From: Enterococcus sp. RIT-PI-f
Lineage (GTDB): Bacteria > Bacillota > Bacilli > Lactobacillales > Enterococcaceae
Assembly: GCF_001297065.1 (NCBI RefSeq)
Contig: NZ_LHOX01000015.1
Span: forward strand, 186,001 to 250,000
Direction: 5' to 3'
Length of the DNA stretch: 64,000 nt
A program made the translations under genes and the position numbers. This document shows positions 25,647-34,910 of this stretch, one piece after another. Under the pieces are notes generated by a model that saw only the letters and a list, made by a program, of their open reading frames with translations, was not told the origin of the DNA and searched no databases. Numbering within the stretch: position 1 is the stretch's first letter; every line of letters starts with the position of its first letter.

Positions 25647-26492
25647 ATGACAGAACGGACAGAAAAAGAAAAAATGATTGCTGGTGAATTGTATTTCGCA
25701 CCAGATCCAGAATTGACTGCAGATCGAAAATATGCCCGGGAACAAATGGCGTTGATCAATCAAGAAACCGATGAAAAAATCAAAGAACAGCTATTGAAAG
25801 AAACCTTTGGTACGGTCAGCGGAAGGATTTACATCGAACCGAATGTGCGTTTCGATTACGGCTATAACATTTCTGTTGGCAAAAACTTTTATGCCAATTA
25901 TGATTGTATTTTGCTAGATGTTTGTCCAATCACGATCGGCGATAATTGTATGCTGGCACCCAATGTCCGTTTGTTTACTGCCACCCACCCACTGCATCCG
26001 GTCAAACGCAATAGCGGTCTTGAATTAGGTGCACCCATCGTGATTGGCGACAATGTCTGGATCGGGGGGGCCGCAACGATTGTCCCTGGCGTGCGCTTAG
26101 GCAACAATGTCGTTGTCGGGGCAGGAAGTGTTGTCACCAAATCATTTCCTGACAATGTGGTGATCGCAGGCAATCCGGCCCGCGTGATCAAAACAATCGA
26201 TATGAATGAAGCAGAATCCGCAGATCCATTGCAGCCTTTACGGGAAGAAATCGATCAAATCGATGGGCAGATCACCCACTTGTTAGAAAAACGCATGACA
26301 ACGGTCAATGAGATCGCCCAAGTCAAAAAATCAAGCCAAATGCCGGTCTTAGATGAAAATCGTGAAGCCAAAGTGTTAGACAATATCCGTCAATCTGTAT
26401 CAAATAAAGCCTTTGAAGAAACAATCGTTGCTTCATTTGAATCGATCATGGCGCATTCAAGAGCGTATCAAAATCAACGACTGGAGGATTAA
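25647..26492 (+). CDS. Fusion of maltose/galactoside O-acetyltransferase and chorismate mutase
   Basis: A 281-residue two-domain protein. Residues 1-185 are a left-handed beta-helix acetyltransferase of the Maa/LacA type: the entry [18 protein letters not shown], hexapeptide repeats, and the catalytic His114 in TATHPLHP. Residues 195-280 are an AroQ-type chorismate mutase: [20 protein letters not shown] and [11 protein letters not shown]. The residues matching the E. coli enzyme active site are present (Arg199, Arg216, Lys227, Asp236, Arg239, Glu240, Gln275). The gene has GGAGGAG before the ATG and ends three bases before the NiaR gene. Why an acetyltransferase and a chorismate mutase are joined is not known to me. 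Confidence 0.88.
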   Translation: MTERTEKEKMIAGELYFAPDPELTADRKYAREQMALINQETDEKIKEQLLKETFGTVSGRIYIEPNVRFDYGYNISVGKNFYANYDCILLDVCPITIGDNCMLAPNVRLFTATHPLHPVKRNSGLELGAPIVIGDNVWIGGAATIVPGVRLGNNVVVGAGSVVTKSFPDNVVIAGNPARVIKTIDMNEAESADPLQPLREEIDQIDGQITHLLEKRMTTVNEIAQVKKSSQMPVLDENREAKVLDNIRQSVSNKAFEETIVASFESIMAHSRAYQNQRLED

Positions 26493-26495
26493 GCA

Positions 26496-27014
26496 ATGGA
26501 TGGGACAACGAGACGCACCCAAATCTTAGCCGCTTTGCAAGCAGCCGATAAAGCAATCAGTGCCAGTAAATTGGCAGATGCACTAGGTGTGAGCCGACAA
26601 ATCATTGTTGGAGATATTGCCTTGATGCGGGCGGCTGGAGAAGAGATCGTCGCTACTGCAAGAGGATATCGGCTACAAGCACTGATGGCTGCTGAGGGCA
26701 ATGCCACCAAAATCGCCGTTCAGCATACACCGGCACAAACAGAAGCGGAACTGAATATTTTTGTTGCTTGCCACCTGGAAGTGTTAGATGTGGTGGTAGA
26801 ACATGATATATATGGAGAGTTGACAGGGAGTCTGCGCATTCAAACAGCGCAAGATGTAGCGGACTTTATGGCAAGGAGTCAGCACGCTGAAGCGCGATTA
26901 TTGTCAGACTTGACCAACGGCATCCACCTGCATACGCTGCGCTATCAAGATGCAGCGGACTTGGTCAAAGCCAAAGCATTATTGGCAGAACAAGGTATGC
27001 TCTATCAAAATTAG
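26496..27014 (+). CDS. niaR: NiaR-type niacin-responsive repressor (HTH + 3H domain)
   Basis: A 172-residue repressor. The N-terminal HTH_11 domain (ASKLADALGVSRQIIVGDIALMRAAG) is followed by a 3H domain with its characteristic histidines (VACHLEVLDVVVEHDIYGELTG and LTNGIHLHTLR). NiaR/YrxA proteins bind nicotinic acid with a metal ion and repress NAD synthesis or niacin uptake genes. It starts three bases behind the acetyltransferase-mutase fusion and is followed ten bases later by a cysteine hydrolase gene. No niacin transporter gene is in the window, so its main targets lie elsewhere. Confidence 0.88.
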   Translation: MDGTTRRTQILAALQAADKAISASKLADALGVSRQIIVGDIALMRAAGEEIVATARGYRLQALMAAEGNATKIAVQHTPAQTEAELNIFVACHLEVLDVVVEHDIYGELTGSLRIQTAQDVADFMARSQHAEARLLSDLTNGIHLHTLRYQDAADLVKAKALLAEQGMLYQN

Positions 27015-27024
27015 GAGTGATCAT

Positions 27025-27528
27025 ATGGAAGATGTATTACTGGTGATTGATCTGCAGAATGGTGTGTGCAATGAAAATGGCGCAACGATTGATCATCTGG
27101 AAGAACTGATTGCTTTTACCAATCAGCGTATTGATAGGTATCGGGCAGCTGCACATCCCATTATATTTGTACAGCACGAAGATGAGGCATTGATTTATGG
27201 AGAACCATCGTGGCAATTGTATCCTGAACTGCATCAAGAAAAAAGTGATAAATATGTTCGGAAAACACATGCCAATAGTTTTTTTCAAACCAATCTACAA
27301 TCGATTTTGATTGATTTGGGTGTTGGGTCGATTGAATTTGCAGGGGCGCAAACAGAGTATTGCATGGACGGAACGATCAAGTTTGCCCATGGTTTGGGCT
27401 ATAAAAACAGCCTGTATAGCTATGCAACGAGTACGTATCCCAGCAATGGATTGTCGGCACCGGCAATCATCGACTGGTATGAAGGAATCTGGCAAGGACG
27501 CTATGCCCGCATATTGCCGCAACCATAA
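27025..27528 (+). CDS. Isochorismatase-like cysteine hydrolase
   Basis: A 167-residue member of the cysteine hydrolase superfamily. The early Asp lies in LLVIDLQNGV, the Lys in YVRKTHANSFF, and the nucleophile Cys in AGAQTEYCMDGTI, forming the usual triad. Nicotinamidases belong to this superfamily and the gene follows a niacin regulator, but the typical metal-binding His cluster of PncA is not evident, so a general amidase is just as likely. ATG 27025 follows AGGAG; the frame upstream overlaps niaR and is not used. Confidence 0.85.
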   Translation: MEDVLLVIDLQNGVCNENGATIDHLEELIAFTNQRIDRYRAAAHPIIFVQHEDEALIYGEPSWQLYPELHQEKSDKYVRKTHANSFFQTNLQSILIDLGVGSIEFAGAQTEYCMDGTIKFAHGLGYKNSLYSYATSTYPSNGLSAPAIIDWYEGIWQGRYARILPQP

Positions 27529-27544
27529 AAAATGATTTTTTGTG

Positions 27545-27573
27545 TTGACAAGGAGCATATTTTCCAGTAAAGT
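27545..27573 (+). promoter_or_regulatory. Promoter of the methionine transport operon
   Basis: TTGACA (27545-27550), 17-base spacer, TAAAGT (27568-27573). Transcription would start near 27580, just before the first T-box leader. Confidence 0.7.
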
Positions 27574-27579
27574 ACATGA

Positions 27580-27858
27580 CAACAAGAATAAATAGATCCG
27601 ATGATAAGGAAAGTAAACGACGAAACTTTAAAGAGAGACTCTGTTTGGTGGAAAGAGTTAAGTCAGAAGCGTTGAACAATGGCCTTGGAGGATTGATTGT
27701 CGATAAGTAGGCAATCACGGACAGCTCGACCGATACCGCGAGCGCCAATCTCTGTGCAGACAGATGTTGGGTCAAGGGAAAGGCAACTTTCCGAACAAAA
27801 GGTGGTACCGCGAACTTTCGTCCTTTTATTAGCTTAGGCTGATAAAAGGATTTTTTTG
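27580..27858 (+). promoter_or_regulatory. T-box riboswitch 1 (methionine)
   Basis: The leader has a stem I with AGAGAG and GGTGGAAAG elements, a candidate specifier ATG at 27679-27681 in the context AATGGCCTTGGAG, and the T-box GGTGGTACCGCG at 27801-27812. The TGGT bulge would accept an A discriminator base, as in tRNA-Met. The terminator TCCTTTTAT / ATAAAAGGA (27821-27850) with a T7 tail follows and competes with the antiterminator. Uncharged tRNA-Met should allow read-through toward metNIQ. Confidence 0.85.
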
Positions 27859-27869
27859 TACAAAAAAAT

Positions 27870-28150
27870 AGTATCAAACACGATGAATTGGTAAGTATAT
27901 ACGGCAGTTTTTTTCAAAAGAGAGCTTCGGCAGCTGAAAAGAAGCAAAAAAACACGGATAGAAAATGGCCAAGGAGTGATTCGTTCCGAGCAGATATCTG
28001 CAAGGCGGCGACGGCAGCGACCGTTATCTCGCTAGAGTATGTAGGTACTTGAAAAGGAGTCTTGTGTGAGCAAGGCTTGAAAAGAGGTGGTAACACGCAA
28101 AAAGCGTCCTCAAGCAAATCAATCATTGGTTTGCTTGAGGACGCTTTTTG
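27870..28150 (+). promoter_or_regulatory. T-box riboswitch 2 (methionine), tandem copy
   Basis: A second complete T-box follows the first. It has AGAGAG in stem I, a candidate specifier ATG at 27965-27967 in AATGGCCAAGGAG, and a variant T-box GGTGGTAACACG at 28087-28098. The specifier-to-T-box distance is 122 bases, exactly as in copy 1. The terminator is a 20-bp perfect stem at 28099-28147, much stronger than that of copy 1. Both must be overcome for metN to be transcribed. Confidence 0.8.
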
Positions 28151-28180
28151 CGTAGTTGAAGAAAATAAAGGAGGAAGTAC

Positions 28181-29257
28181 ATGATTTCTTTAAAAGATAT
28201 ATCAGTCACATTCAATCAACCAAAAAAAACTGCGATCCAAGCAGTCAAACAAGTGTCATTAGAAGTCGATAAAGGAGATGTCTACGGCATTGTTGGTTAT
28301 TCAGGGGCCGGTAAAAGTACGTTGGTACGGGTGATCAATCTCTTGCAACGCCCAACGCAAGGGCAAGTCGTTGTGGATGGCACAGATTTGACGGCATTAT
28401 CGGCAAAAGCTTTACGCGAGAAAAGAAAAACGATCGGGATGATCTTTCAGCACTTCAACTTGATGAACAGTCGCAATGTTTTTGACAACGTGGATTTCTC
28501 CCTGAAATATGCGGGCAGATCCAAACAGGAACGTCGTCAAAAAGTGACAGATTTATTGGCGCTTGTTGGATTGGAAGAAAAAGCCGAGGCGTTTCCCAGT
28601 CAATTATCTGGGGGGCAAAAACAGCGGGTCGCCATTGCGAGAGCATTAGCCAACGATCCGCAGATTTTGCTCTGTGATGAAGCTACTAGCGCATTGGATC
28701 CCAAAACCACTTTGCAGATCTTAGCTTTGCTCAAAAAGCTGAATCGCAAGTTAGGATTGACGATCGTGATCATCACGCATGAAATGCAAGTCGTCAAAGA
28801 AATCTGCAACAAAGTCGCAGTTATGGAAGATGGCGAGGTCATCGAACAAGGGTCTAGTATTCAAATCTTCAGCAAGCCGGAAAAACCGTTGACCAAAGAT
28901 TTTATTCGGACAGCCACACATATTGATCAAGCCTTAGAAACGATTTTAGGCAGCACCAAATTTTCTGCGTTGGCACCAAATGAATGGTTGGTTGAGCTTT
29001 CTTATGTTGGCGATCAGACCAACGAACCGCTGATAGCGCAATTGTATAGCCGCTACAAAGTGACGACCAATATCTTGTATGGCAACGTCGAGATTTTACA
29101 AGAGGTGCCGATCGGCAGTTTGATCGTTAGTCTATCCGGAGAGTATCAACAACGGAAACGGGCATTGGCTTATTTGAAAGAACAAGGTGTGTATACCAAC
29201 ATCATCAAAGAAAATCATGCAGAACCATTAAACAATGTGATTGAGGGAGGGTTTTAA
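28181..29257 (+). CDS. metN: Methionine ABC transporter ATPase MetN
   Basis: A 358-residue ATPase: Walker [10 protein letters not shown] (about residues 39-47), signature LSGGQKQR, Walker [13 protein letters not shown], and a C-terminal NIL regulatory domain (about 265-345) typical of MetN, where methionine binding inhibits transport. GGAGGAAG stands before the ATG. The T-boxes upstream and the MetI and MetQ genes downstream confirm the substrate class. Confidence 0.96.
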   Translation: MISLKDISVTFNQPKKTAIQAVKQVSLEVDKGDVYGIVGYSGAGKSTLVRVINLLQRPTQGQVVVDGTDLTALSAKALREKRKTIGMIFQHFNLMNSRNVFDNVDFSLKYAGRSKQERRQKVTDLLALVGLEEKAEAFPSQLSGGQKQRVAIARALANDPQILLCDEATSALDPKTTLQILALLKKLNRKLGLTIVIITHEMQVVKEICNKVAVMEDGEVIEQGSSIQIFSKPEKPLTKDFIRTATHIDQALETILGSTKFSALAPNEWLVELSYVGDQTNEPLIAQLYSRYKVTTNILYGNVEILQEVPIGSLIVSLSGEYQQRKRALAYLKEQGVYTNIIKENHAEPLNNVIEGGF

Positions 29258-29938
29258 ATGGGGGCTTTATTTGAACGATATTTTCCCAATGTAGTGGCCA
29301 TTTCAGATGAGTTTGTCGCTGCCACGATCCAGACGCTCTACATGACGTTTTGGACAGCATTGATCGCCGGCATTCTGGGCATCTTATTGGGAATCGTCTT
29401 AGTGGTGACTAGACCAGGCGGTATTTTAGAAAATCGTGGGTTGTTTGAACTTTTGGATAAAGTGATCAACATCGTACGTTCGATTCCATTTATCATATTA
29501 CTGGCATTATTGGGTACGTTCACCCGTTTGATCGTGGGGACGACGATAGGTGAAACAGCTGCGTTGGTGCCGTTGATTGCTGGAATCATTCCCTTTTTTG
29601 CACGTCAGATCGAGATTGCTTTATTGGAAGTCGATCCAGGCGTTGTTGAAGCAGCTGAAGCGATGGGTACGAGTCCGATCGGCATTATATTTAGAGTGTA
29701 TTTACCAGAAGGATTGGCGGGCATCATTCGCGTTTCTGCACTGACGATTATCAATGTCATTGGTTTGACGGCAATGGCTGGTGCTGTTGGTGCCGGCGGG
29801 TTAGGCAATCTCGCCATCACGCGTGGCTACAATCGATTCCAAAGTGATGTGACCATTATGGCGACATTGATTATCTTGGTCTTGGTCTTCATCAGTCAAT
29901 TTATCAGCAATCTTTTGGTCAAACGCGTATCTCATTAA
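29258..29938 (+). CDS. metI: Methionine ABC transporter permease MetI
   Basis: A 226-residue permease with about five membrane segments and the MetI-type coupling loop VVEAAEAMGTSPIGIIFRVYLPEG; the stretch AMAGAVGAGGLGNLAI is also typical. The ATG follows the metN stop directly, with GAGGGAGG inside the end of metN, so translation is coupled. Confidence 0.95.
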   Translation: MGALFERYFPNVVAISDEFVAATIQTLYMTFWTALIAGILGILLGIVLVVTRPGGILENRGLFELLDKVINIVRSIPFIILLALLGTFTRLIVGTTIGETAALVPLIAGIIPFFARQIEIALLEVDPGVVEAAEAMGTSPIGIIFRVYLPEGLAGIIRVSALTIINVIGLTAMAGAVGAGGLGNLAITRGYNRFQSDVTIMATLIILVLVFISQFISNLLVKRVSH

Positions 29939-29967
29939 AAAATAGCGAAAACTTGGAGGAATAAAAA

Positions 29968-30810
29968 ATGAAAAAATGGATTCAAACAGTTGTGTTAGGG
30001 GCAGCATTATTATTGATTAGCGGGTGCGGTAACAGCAGCAGCGCTTCAACGGATAGTTCACAAGAAGAAGTAACTGTTAAATTAGGCTTGATTGGTGCGG
30101 ATACGGACGTTTGGGATAGTGTCAAAGAACGCTTGAAAGAAGAAGGCATCAATTTAGAGTATGTTCAATTTTCGGATTACAACCAACCGAATCAAGCTTT
30201 AGCTGATGGATCCATCGATATCAATGCGTTCCAACATCAGTTTTTCTTGGACAATTATAACGAAGAGTTTGGGACTGATCTGGTATCGATCGGGAATACG
30301 GTCAATGCGCCTTTAGGCATCTACTCTGATAAAATCACTGATGTCAAAGATTTGGCGGAAGGAGCGAAAGTTGCGATCCCTAATGATGTCACGAATGGTG
30401 GTCGGGCATTATTGCTGTTGCAAACAGCAGGTTTGATCAAAGTCGATGAAGCCGCAGGACAAACACCAACAGTGGCAGATATCACTGAAAATGACTTGCA
30501 ATTGGATATTTCGGAATTAGATGCTGCGCAAACCGCAAGAGCATTGTCAGATGTTGATATTTCTGTGATCAATAGCGGAATGGCTGTAGATGCGGGCTTT
30601 GTACCAACAGAAGACGCGATTTTCCTAGAACCAGTGGATGAAACCGCTCGTCCTTATGTAAATATTATTGCTGCCCGCAAAGAAGACGAAGACAACGAAA
30701 TCTATCAAAAAGTTGTGGCCGCTTATCAAACAGATGAAACCAAGAAAGTGATCGAAGAAACATCGAAAGGGTCAAGTGTTCCTGCATGGGAAACGTTTGG
30801 TGCAAAATAG
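29968..30810 (+). CDS. metQ: Methionine-binding lipoprotein MetQ
   Basis: A 280-residue NlpA-family lipoprotein. The signal peptide ends in the lipobox LISGC with Cys20 as anchor. The mature part has the family marks KLGLIGADTDVWDSV, NAFQHQFFLDNY, VAIPNDVTNGGRALLLLQ and a late NIIAARKED. It captures methionine outside the cell and hands it to MetI. GGAGG lies before the ATG. Confidence 0.95.
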   Translation: MKKWIQTVVLGAALLLISGCGNSSSASTDSSQEEVTVKLGLIGADTDVWDSVKERLKEEGINLEYVQFSDYNQPNQALADGSIDINAFQHQFFLDNYNEEFGTDLVSIGNTVNAPLGIYSDKITDVKDLAEGAKVAIPNDVTNGGRALLLLQTAGLIKVDEAAGQTPTVADITENDLQLDISELDAAQTARALSDVDISVINSGMAVDAGFVPTEDAIFLEPVDETARPYVNIIAARKEDEDNEIYQKVVAAYQTDETKKVIEETSKGSSVPAWETFGAK

Positions 30811-30862
30811 GCTACTGACAAACTAAAATAAAATCAATCAGCATGTAGAGGAGAGAATAGAG

Positions 30863-32074
30863 ATGACGACTGCAACTACAACTAAAAATTCTACCATCAA
30901 AGCATTTATTGAAGAAAGATTACCTGAATACCAAGCATTGGCGCTGGATATTCATGCCCATCCCGAAGTCAGCAATTATGAATTTTATTCATCGGATGCA
31001 TTGATCGCGCAACTTGAAAAAGAAGGCTTTCATGTCAAAAAAGATGTCGCTGGCCATCGAACAGGTTTTGATGCGCGTTATCAAAGCGGCAAACCTGGTC
31101 CCGTGATTGCGTTTCTTGCTGAATTTGATGCCTTGCCTGGTATCGGCCATGCGTGCGGTCATAACTTATTCGGTACGTATTCTGTCTTAGCGGCGAGTGC
31201 ACTGCAATCTTTTGTTGATGAAATCGGTGGCGAGATTCGCGTCTATGGTACCCCAGGTGAAGAAGGTGGCGAGAACGGTTCAGCTAAAGGCAGCTTCGTC
31301 CGTGAAGGGTTCTTTGATGATGTAGATGCAGCATTGTGCGTACACCCCGCCCACCGCTATGGCGCAACAACGGCTTCTTTAGCCAATGATCCTGTTGATA
31401 TCAAATTCTATGGCCGCGCTTCTCATGCCGCCGCAGCCCCAGAAAAAGGCATCAATGCTTTAGAAGCGCTGATCCAAGTCTTCAACGGAATCAATGGTCT
31501 ACGCTTGCATTTGCCAAAGGATGTCAACATCCATGGTGTGATCACCGATGGTGGCGTTGCAGCCAATGTCGTGCCTGAATATGCAGCGGGTCGCTTTTAT
31601 TTGCGGGCCAGCAACCGTGCGACCTTAAATGACGTCTATGAGAAAGTTGAGAATATTGTCAAAGGGGCAGCATTAGCTACTGGTGCAACGTATGATTTTG
31701 GCTTATTCCAAAATTCTGTAGATGATGTGATCGTTACGCCAAGTTTCGATGCGCTGTTCTTTGCCCATGCCGCAGACGCTGGAGTACCGGAAAATGAGAT
31801 TGACACAGAAGCGAAAACCAGTTTAGGCTCTTCTGATGTCGGCAATGTCAGCCAAGTGATCCCAACGATCCAACCGACTGTTTCGATCTCAGACCCATAC
31901 ATTGCTGGACACTCAGAAGAATTCAAAGCAGCTGCCAAAAGCGACAAGGGACTACAATCCATCGCTATTGCCGCAGAATTACTGGCACTGACAGCACTGG
32001 ATTTATTCCAACAGCCAGAATTATTGGTCAAAATCAAAGCAGACCATCAAGTGCGTTTAGCGAAAGGAAATTAA
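30863..32074 (+). CDS. M20 family amidohydrolase in the methionine operon
   Basis: A 403-residue M20D-type amidohydrolase related to N-acyl-amino acid and aminobenzoyl-glutamate hydrolases. Visible marks are LDIHAHPEVSNYE, AEFDALPGIGHACGHNL (metal ligands), GTPGEEGGENGS, CVHPAHRYG, ASHAAAAPEKGINALEA and SSDVGNVSQVIP. It lacks a signal peptide. Being the last gene of a Met-T-box operon, it probably frees methionine from an imported conjugate such as an N-acyl-methionine or a peptide; that is inference. A very strong terminator follows. Confidence 0.87.
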   Translation: MTTATTTKNSTIKAFIEERLPEYQALALDIHAHPEVSNYEFYSSDALIAQLEKEGFHVKKDVAGHRTGFDARYQSGKPGPVIAFLAEFDALPGIGHACGHNLFGTYSVLAASALQSFVDEIGGEIRVYGTPGEEGGENGSAKGSFVREGFFDDVDAALCVHPAHRYGATTASLANDPVDIKFYGRASHAAAAPEKGINALEALIQVFNGINGLRLHLPKDVNIHGVITDGGVAANVVPEYAAGRFYLRASNRATLNDVYEKVENIVKGAALATGATYDFGLFQNSVDDVIVTPSFDALFFAHAADAGVPENEIDTEAKTSLGSSDVGNVSQVIPTIQPTVSISDPYIAGHSEEFKAAAKSDKGLQSIAIAAELLALTALDLFQQPELLVKIKADHQVRLAKGN

Positions 32075-32080
32075 CATAAG

Positions 32081-32127
32081 CAAGACAAAAAACCGCACCC
32101 TTCTCAAAGGTGCGGTTTTTTGTCTTG
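32081..32127. terminator. Bidirectional terminator between the methionine operon and def
   Basis: CAAGACAAAAAACCGCACC (32081-32099) and its complement at 32109-32127 form a perfect 19-bp stem; A and T runs allow termination from both sides, fitting the convergent genes. Confidence 0.92.
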
Positions 32128-32130
32128 CAG

Positions 32131-32694
32131 CTAATCAATCACTAAGATACCTTCTTTTAATGAGAAAGGATTCTTTTCGTTGATATGATCGTAGAACATG
32201 ACGCCATTCAAATGATCGATCTCATGTTGGATCACAATGGCTGGATAGTTCTTCAGGCGAACTTTTTGCTTCTTACCGTTGATATCGTAGTAACTAATGG
32301 TGATGCGTGCGTGGCGCACGACATAGCCAGGCACTTCGCGGTCCACTGAAAGACAGCCTTCCCCTTCACCTAAACAAGCTTCTTGGACCGAGTGGCTCAA
32401 GATCTTAGGATTGTAAAGGACATCTTTAAACTCTGGCTCAGGGTTCTCAGGATCACTGCTAGGAACCAAAACTGCTGTGATACGTTTTGAAATATCTAAC
32501 TGTGGGGCAGCCAGCCCAACACCGCCGCGCAGTTCAAGTTCTTCTGCTTTGACAGGATCTTGGCTGTTCTCTAAAAATGTCATCATGTCTTTTCCTAATG
32601 CGATATCTTCATCGCTTAATGGAAAAGGTACTTCTTTGGCTACTTCGCGTAAAGTCGGATTGCCTTCGCGAATGATATCATCCATTGTAATCAT
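32131..32694 (-). CDS. def: Peptide deformylase
   Basis: A 187-residue type 2 deformylase that removes the formyl group from new proteins. All three motifs are present: [15 protein letters not shown] (metal Cys) and the metal-binding QHEIDHLNG. The insertion between motif 1 and 2 is typical of Gram-positive forms. GGAGGAG lies 11 bases before the ATG at 32692-32694. Confidence 0.97.
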   Translation of the reverse strand: MITMDDIIREGNPTLREVAKEVPFPLSDEDIALGKDMMTFLENSQDPVKAEELELRGGVGLAAPQLDISKRITAVLVPSSDPENPEPEFKDVLYNPKILSHSVQEACLGEGEGCLSVDREVPGYVVRHARITISYYDINGKKQKVRLKNYPAIVIQHEIDHLNGVMFYDHINEKNPFSLKEGILVID

Positions 32695-32863
32695 TGATGA
32701 TGTGACTCCTCCTACTATGTAAAAAATACGAATATCAAATATTCATTCCTTATAAAGTGTACCACAACTGTTAAATTATCGTCATAAGAATGTTCAGCAG
32801 CGCAAACATTTCTTATGATGTGAAATGATATTTCTAATTATATAAATATTTTATGAAATATAG

Positions 32864-32914
32864 TTGCAATAGAAAGCGCCGTCAGTTATAATGCAATTGT
32901 AGAAAACGGTATCA
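32864..32914 (+). promoter_or_regulatory. Promoter and cre-like site of the MurNAc operon
   Basis: TTGCAA (32864-32869), 17-base spacer, perfect TATAAT (32887-32892). Directly behind the expected start lies AGAAAACGGTATCA (about 32901-32914), a cre-like sequence, suggesting catabolite repression by CcpA. Confidence 0.65.
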
Positions 32915-32944
32915 CTTGTAGATATTGAACAAGGAGGAGAAAAG

Positions 32945-34009
32945 ATGTTTGGCTTTTCTGTATTTATGAATCAAGATTTAACACCCGATGATCTGGCACA
33001 AATGGAAAAAATGGCCATTTCTTTCAAAGGCATGTTTACATCGATGCATATTCCTGAAGATGATCGCAGCAAATACCGTGAGCGTTTAGCGGTAATTGGC
33101 GGCTTTGCCAAAACCCATCATATGTCTTTGATGGTTGATATTTCGGGTCACGCGCTGACTGATGCGGGCTTTTCTATCGATCGCTTGGAGGAATTGGCAG
33201 CTATAGGTGTTACAGGGTTGCGGATGGATTACGCAATCGACAATCAACAAATCGCCCGATTTTCACATCAACTCCGTATTGCATTGAATGCCAGTACGTT
33301 AACGGAGAAAGATGTCCAAGAACTGCAGGACTTTGGCGCTGACTTTACGCAATTAGAAGCTTGGCACAATTATTATCCGCGACCGGAAACAGGATTGGAT
33401 GAACAATGGGTGCTAGACAAAAATCGCTGGTTGAAAGACAAAGGCTTCTATGTACAAGCTTTTGTGCCCGGGGATGACCGACTGCGGGGACCCTTATATG
33501 CAGGTTTACCTACATTAGAAGAACATCGAGGCATAGCACCATTTGCAGCTGCATTGGCCTTACAGCAATCAGGTACGGTGGATGCGGTATATATCGGAGA
33601 TGGCGGATTGACGCAGCAAAGTCTCCAGCAGTTCAATCAATATACGCAATATGATGTCGTTCCCTTAAGAGTCAAGGAGTGCGGGTCAGCTTACCTAGAT
33701 GACGTGCTGGGGGTGCATCAAAATCGACAAGATGAAGCGAGAGATGTCTTGCGCAGTGCCGAAGCCCGTTTCGGTGAAGTTCCTTTAGTCAAAACAGAAG
33801 CCCCGCGAGAACGACCGCTTGGGGCAGTAACGATCGATAATCAAGCCTATGCCCGATATATGGGAGAAATCCAAGTATGTAAACAACCATTGCCATCGGA
33901 TCCGCGGGTCAATGTAGCCGCACAGGTGATCGATGCAGATTTACCTTTGATCCAACATATACGCGCAGGCATGCGATTCAAAATAGAAAGAGATGATTCC
34001 AATGAGTAA
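32945..34009 (+). CDS. mupG: MupG 6-phospho-N-acetylmuramidase (DUF871, GH170)
   Basis: A 354-residue DUF871 protein: an N-terminal TIM-barrel ([37 protein letters not shown]) and a C-terminal cyclophilin-like domain (after about residue 245, with [17 protein letters not shown]). In Staphylococcus aureus MupG splits imported MurNAc-6P-GlcNAc disaccharide. Its place before murQ and a MurNAc-type PTS fits this exactly. AGGAGGAG precedes the ATG. It is cytoplasmic and overlaps murQ by eight bases. Confidence 0.9.
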   Translation: MFGFSVFMNQDLTPDDLAQMEKMAISFKGMFTSMHIPEDDRSKYRERLAVIGGFAKTHHMSLMVDISGHALTDAGFSIDRLEELAAIGVTGLRMDYAIDNQQIARFSHQLRIALNASTLTEKDVQELQDFGADFTQLEAWHNYYPRPETGLDEQWVLDKNRWLKDKGFYVQAFVPGDDRLRGPLYAGLPTLEEHRGIAPFAAALALQQSGTVDAVYIGDGGLTQQSLQQFNQYTQYDVVPLRVKECGSAYLDDVLGVHQNRQDEARDVLRSAEARFGEVPLVKTEAPRERPLGAVTIDNQAYARYMGEIQVCKQPLPSDPRVNVAAQVIDADLPLIQHIRAGMRFKIERDDSNE

Positions 34010-34910
34010 AATCAATTTAGACAACTTGACTACAGAAAGACGCAACAATGAAACAACGAATTTAGATGAGATGACGATTGCGGAAGCGTGTCAAAAGATG
34101 AACCGAGAAGATCAGAAAGTCGCCGCCGCAGTAGAAAAAGAATTGCCAAGTATCGAAAAGGTCATTGAAGCGACGATTGCCTCGCTAAAAAAAGGTGGCC
34201 GCTTGATTTACTTAGGGGCAGGCACTAGCGGTCGTCTGGGCGTTTTAGATGCTGCAGAATGTGTACCGACTTTTGGTGTAGCGCCAGAATTAGTTGTCGG
34301 ATTGATTGCCGGCGGAGAAAAGGCCATGACGGTGGCAGTCGAAGGGGCAGAAGATTCTATGACCTTAGGGAAACAAGATCTGGTTGATTTGACACTTTCA
34401 GATAAAGATATGGTGGTGGGGATTGCTGCCAGCGGCCGGACACCTTACGTGATTGGGGCGCTCGACTATGCCAATCAAATCGGCGCCACCACAGCAACGA
34501 TTGCTTGCAACAAGCAGGCGGAAATTTCGGCGCATGCAAGCTTACCTATCGAAGTGGATTGCGGGCCAGAGTTTTTGACAGGTTCAACGCGATTAAAATC
34601 AGGCACAGCGCAGAAATTGATTTTGAATATGATCTCAACGATTTCGATGGTCGGTATTGGCAAGGTGTATAATAATTTGATGGTCGATGTCAAAGCGACC
34701 AATGATAAATTGGTGGAGCGGAGCAAGCGCATTATCATGCAAGCTACGGAAGCTGATTATCAGACTGCTGCTAAGTTTTTTGAAGCAGCTGAGCAAAATG
34801 TCAAACTGGCGATCGTGATGCTCTTGACAGATAGTGGCAAGGAAGAAGCGCAAAATAAACTAACGGCCGGACATGATTTCGTTAAAGCAGCGATTGGGGG
34901 AGAAGGATAA
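34002..34910 (+). CDS. murQ: N-acetylmuramic acid 6-phosphate etherase MurQ
   Basis: A 302-residue SIS-domain enzyme that removes the lactyl ether from MurNAc-6P to give GlcNAc-6P. Marks: [60 protein letters not shown] and [19 protein letters not shown]. The ATG at 34002 is chosen over 33993 because GAAAGAGA ends about eight bases before it. Its last base is the first of the PTS gene start codon. Confidence 0.95.
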   Translation: MSKINLDNLTTERRNNETTNLDEMTIAEACQKMNREDQKVAAAVEKELPSIEKVIEATIASLKKGGRLIYLGAGTSGRLGVLDAAECVPTFGVAPELVVGLIAGGEKAMTVAVEGAEDSMTLGKQDLVDLTLSDKDMVVGIAASGRTPYVIGALDYANQIGATTATIACNKQAEISAHASLPIEVDCGPEFLTGSTRLKSGTAQKLILNMISTISMVGIGKVYNNLMVDVKATNDKLVERSKRIIMQATEADYQTAAKFFEAAEQNVKLAIVMLLTDSGKEEAQNKLTAGHDFVKAAIGGEG

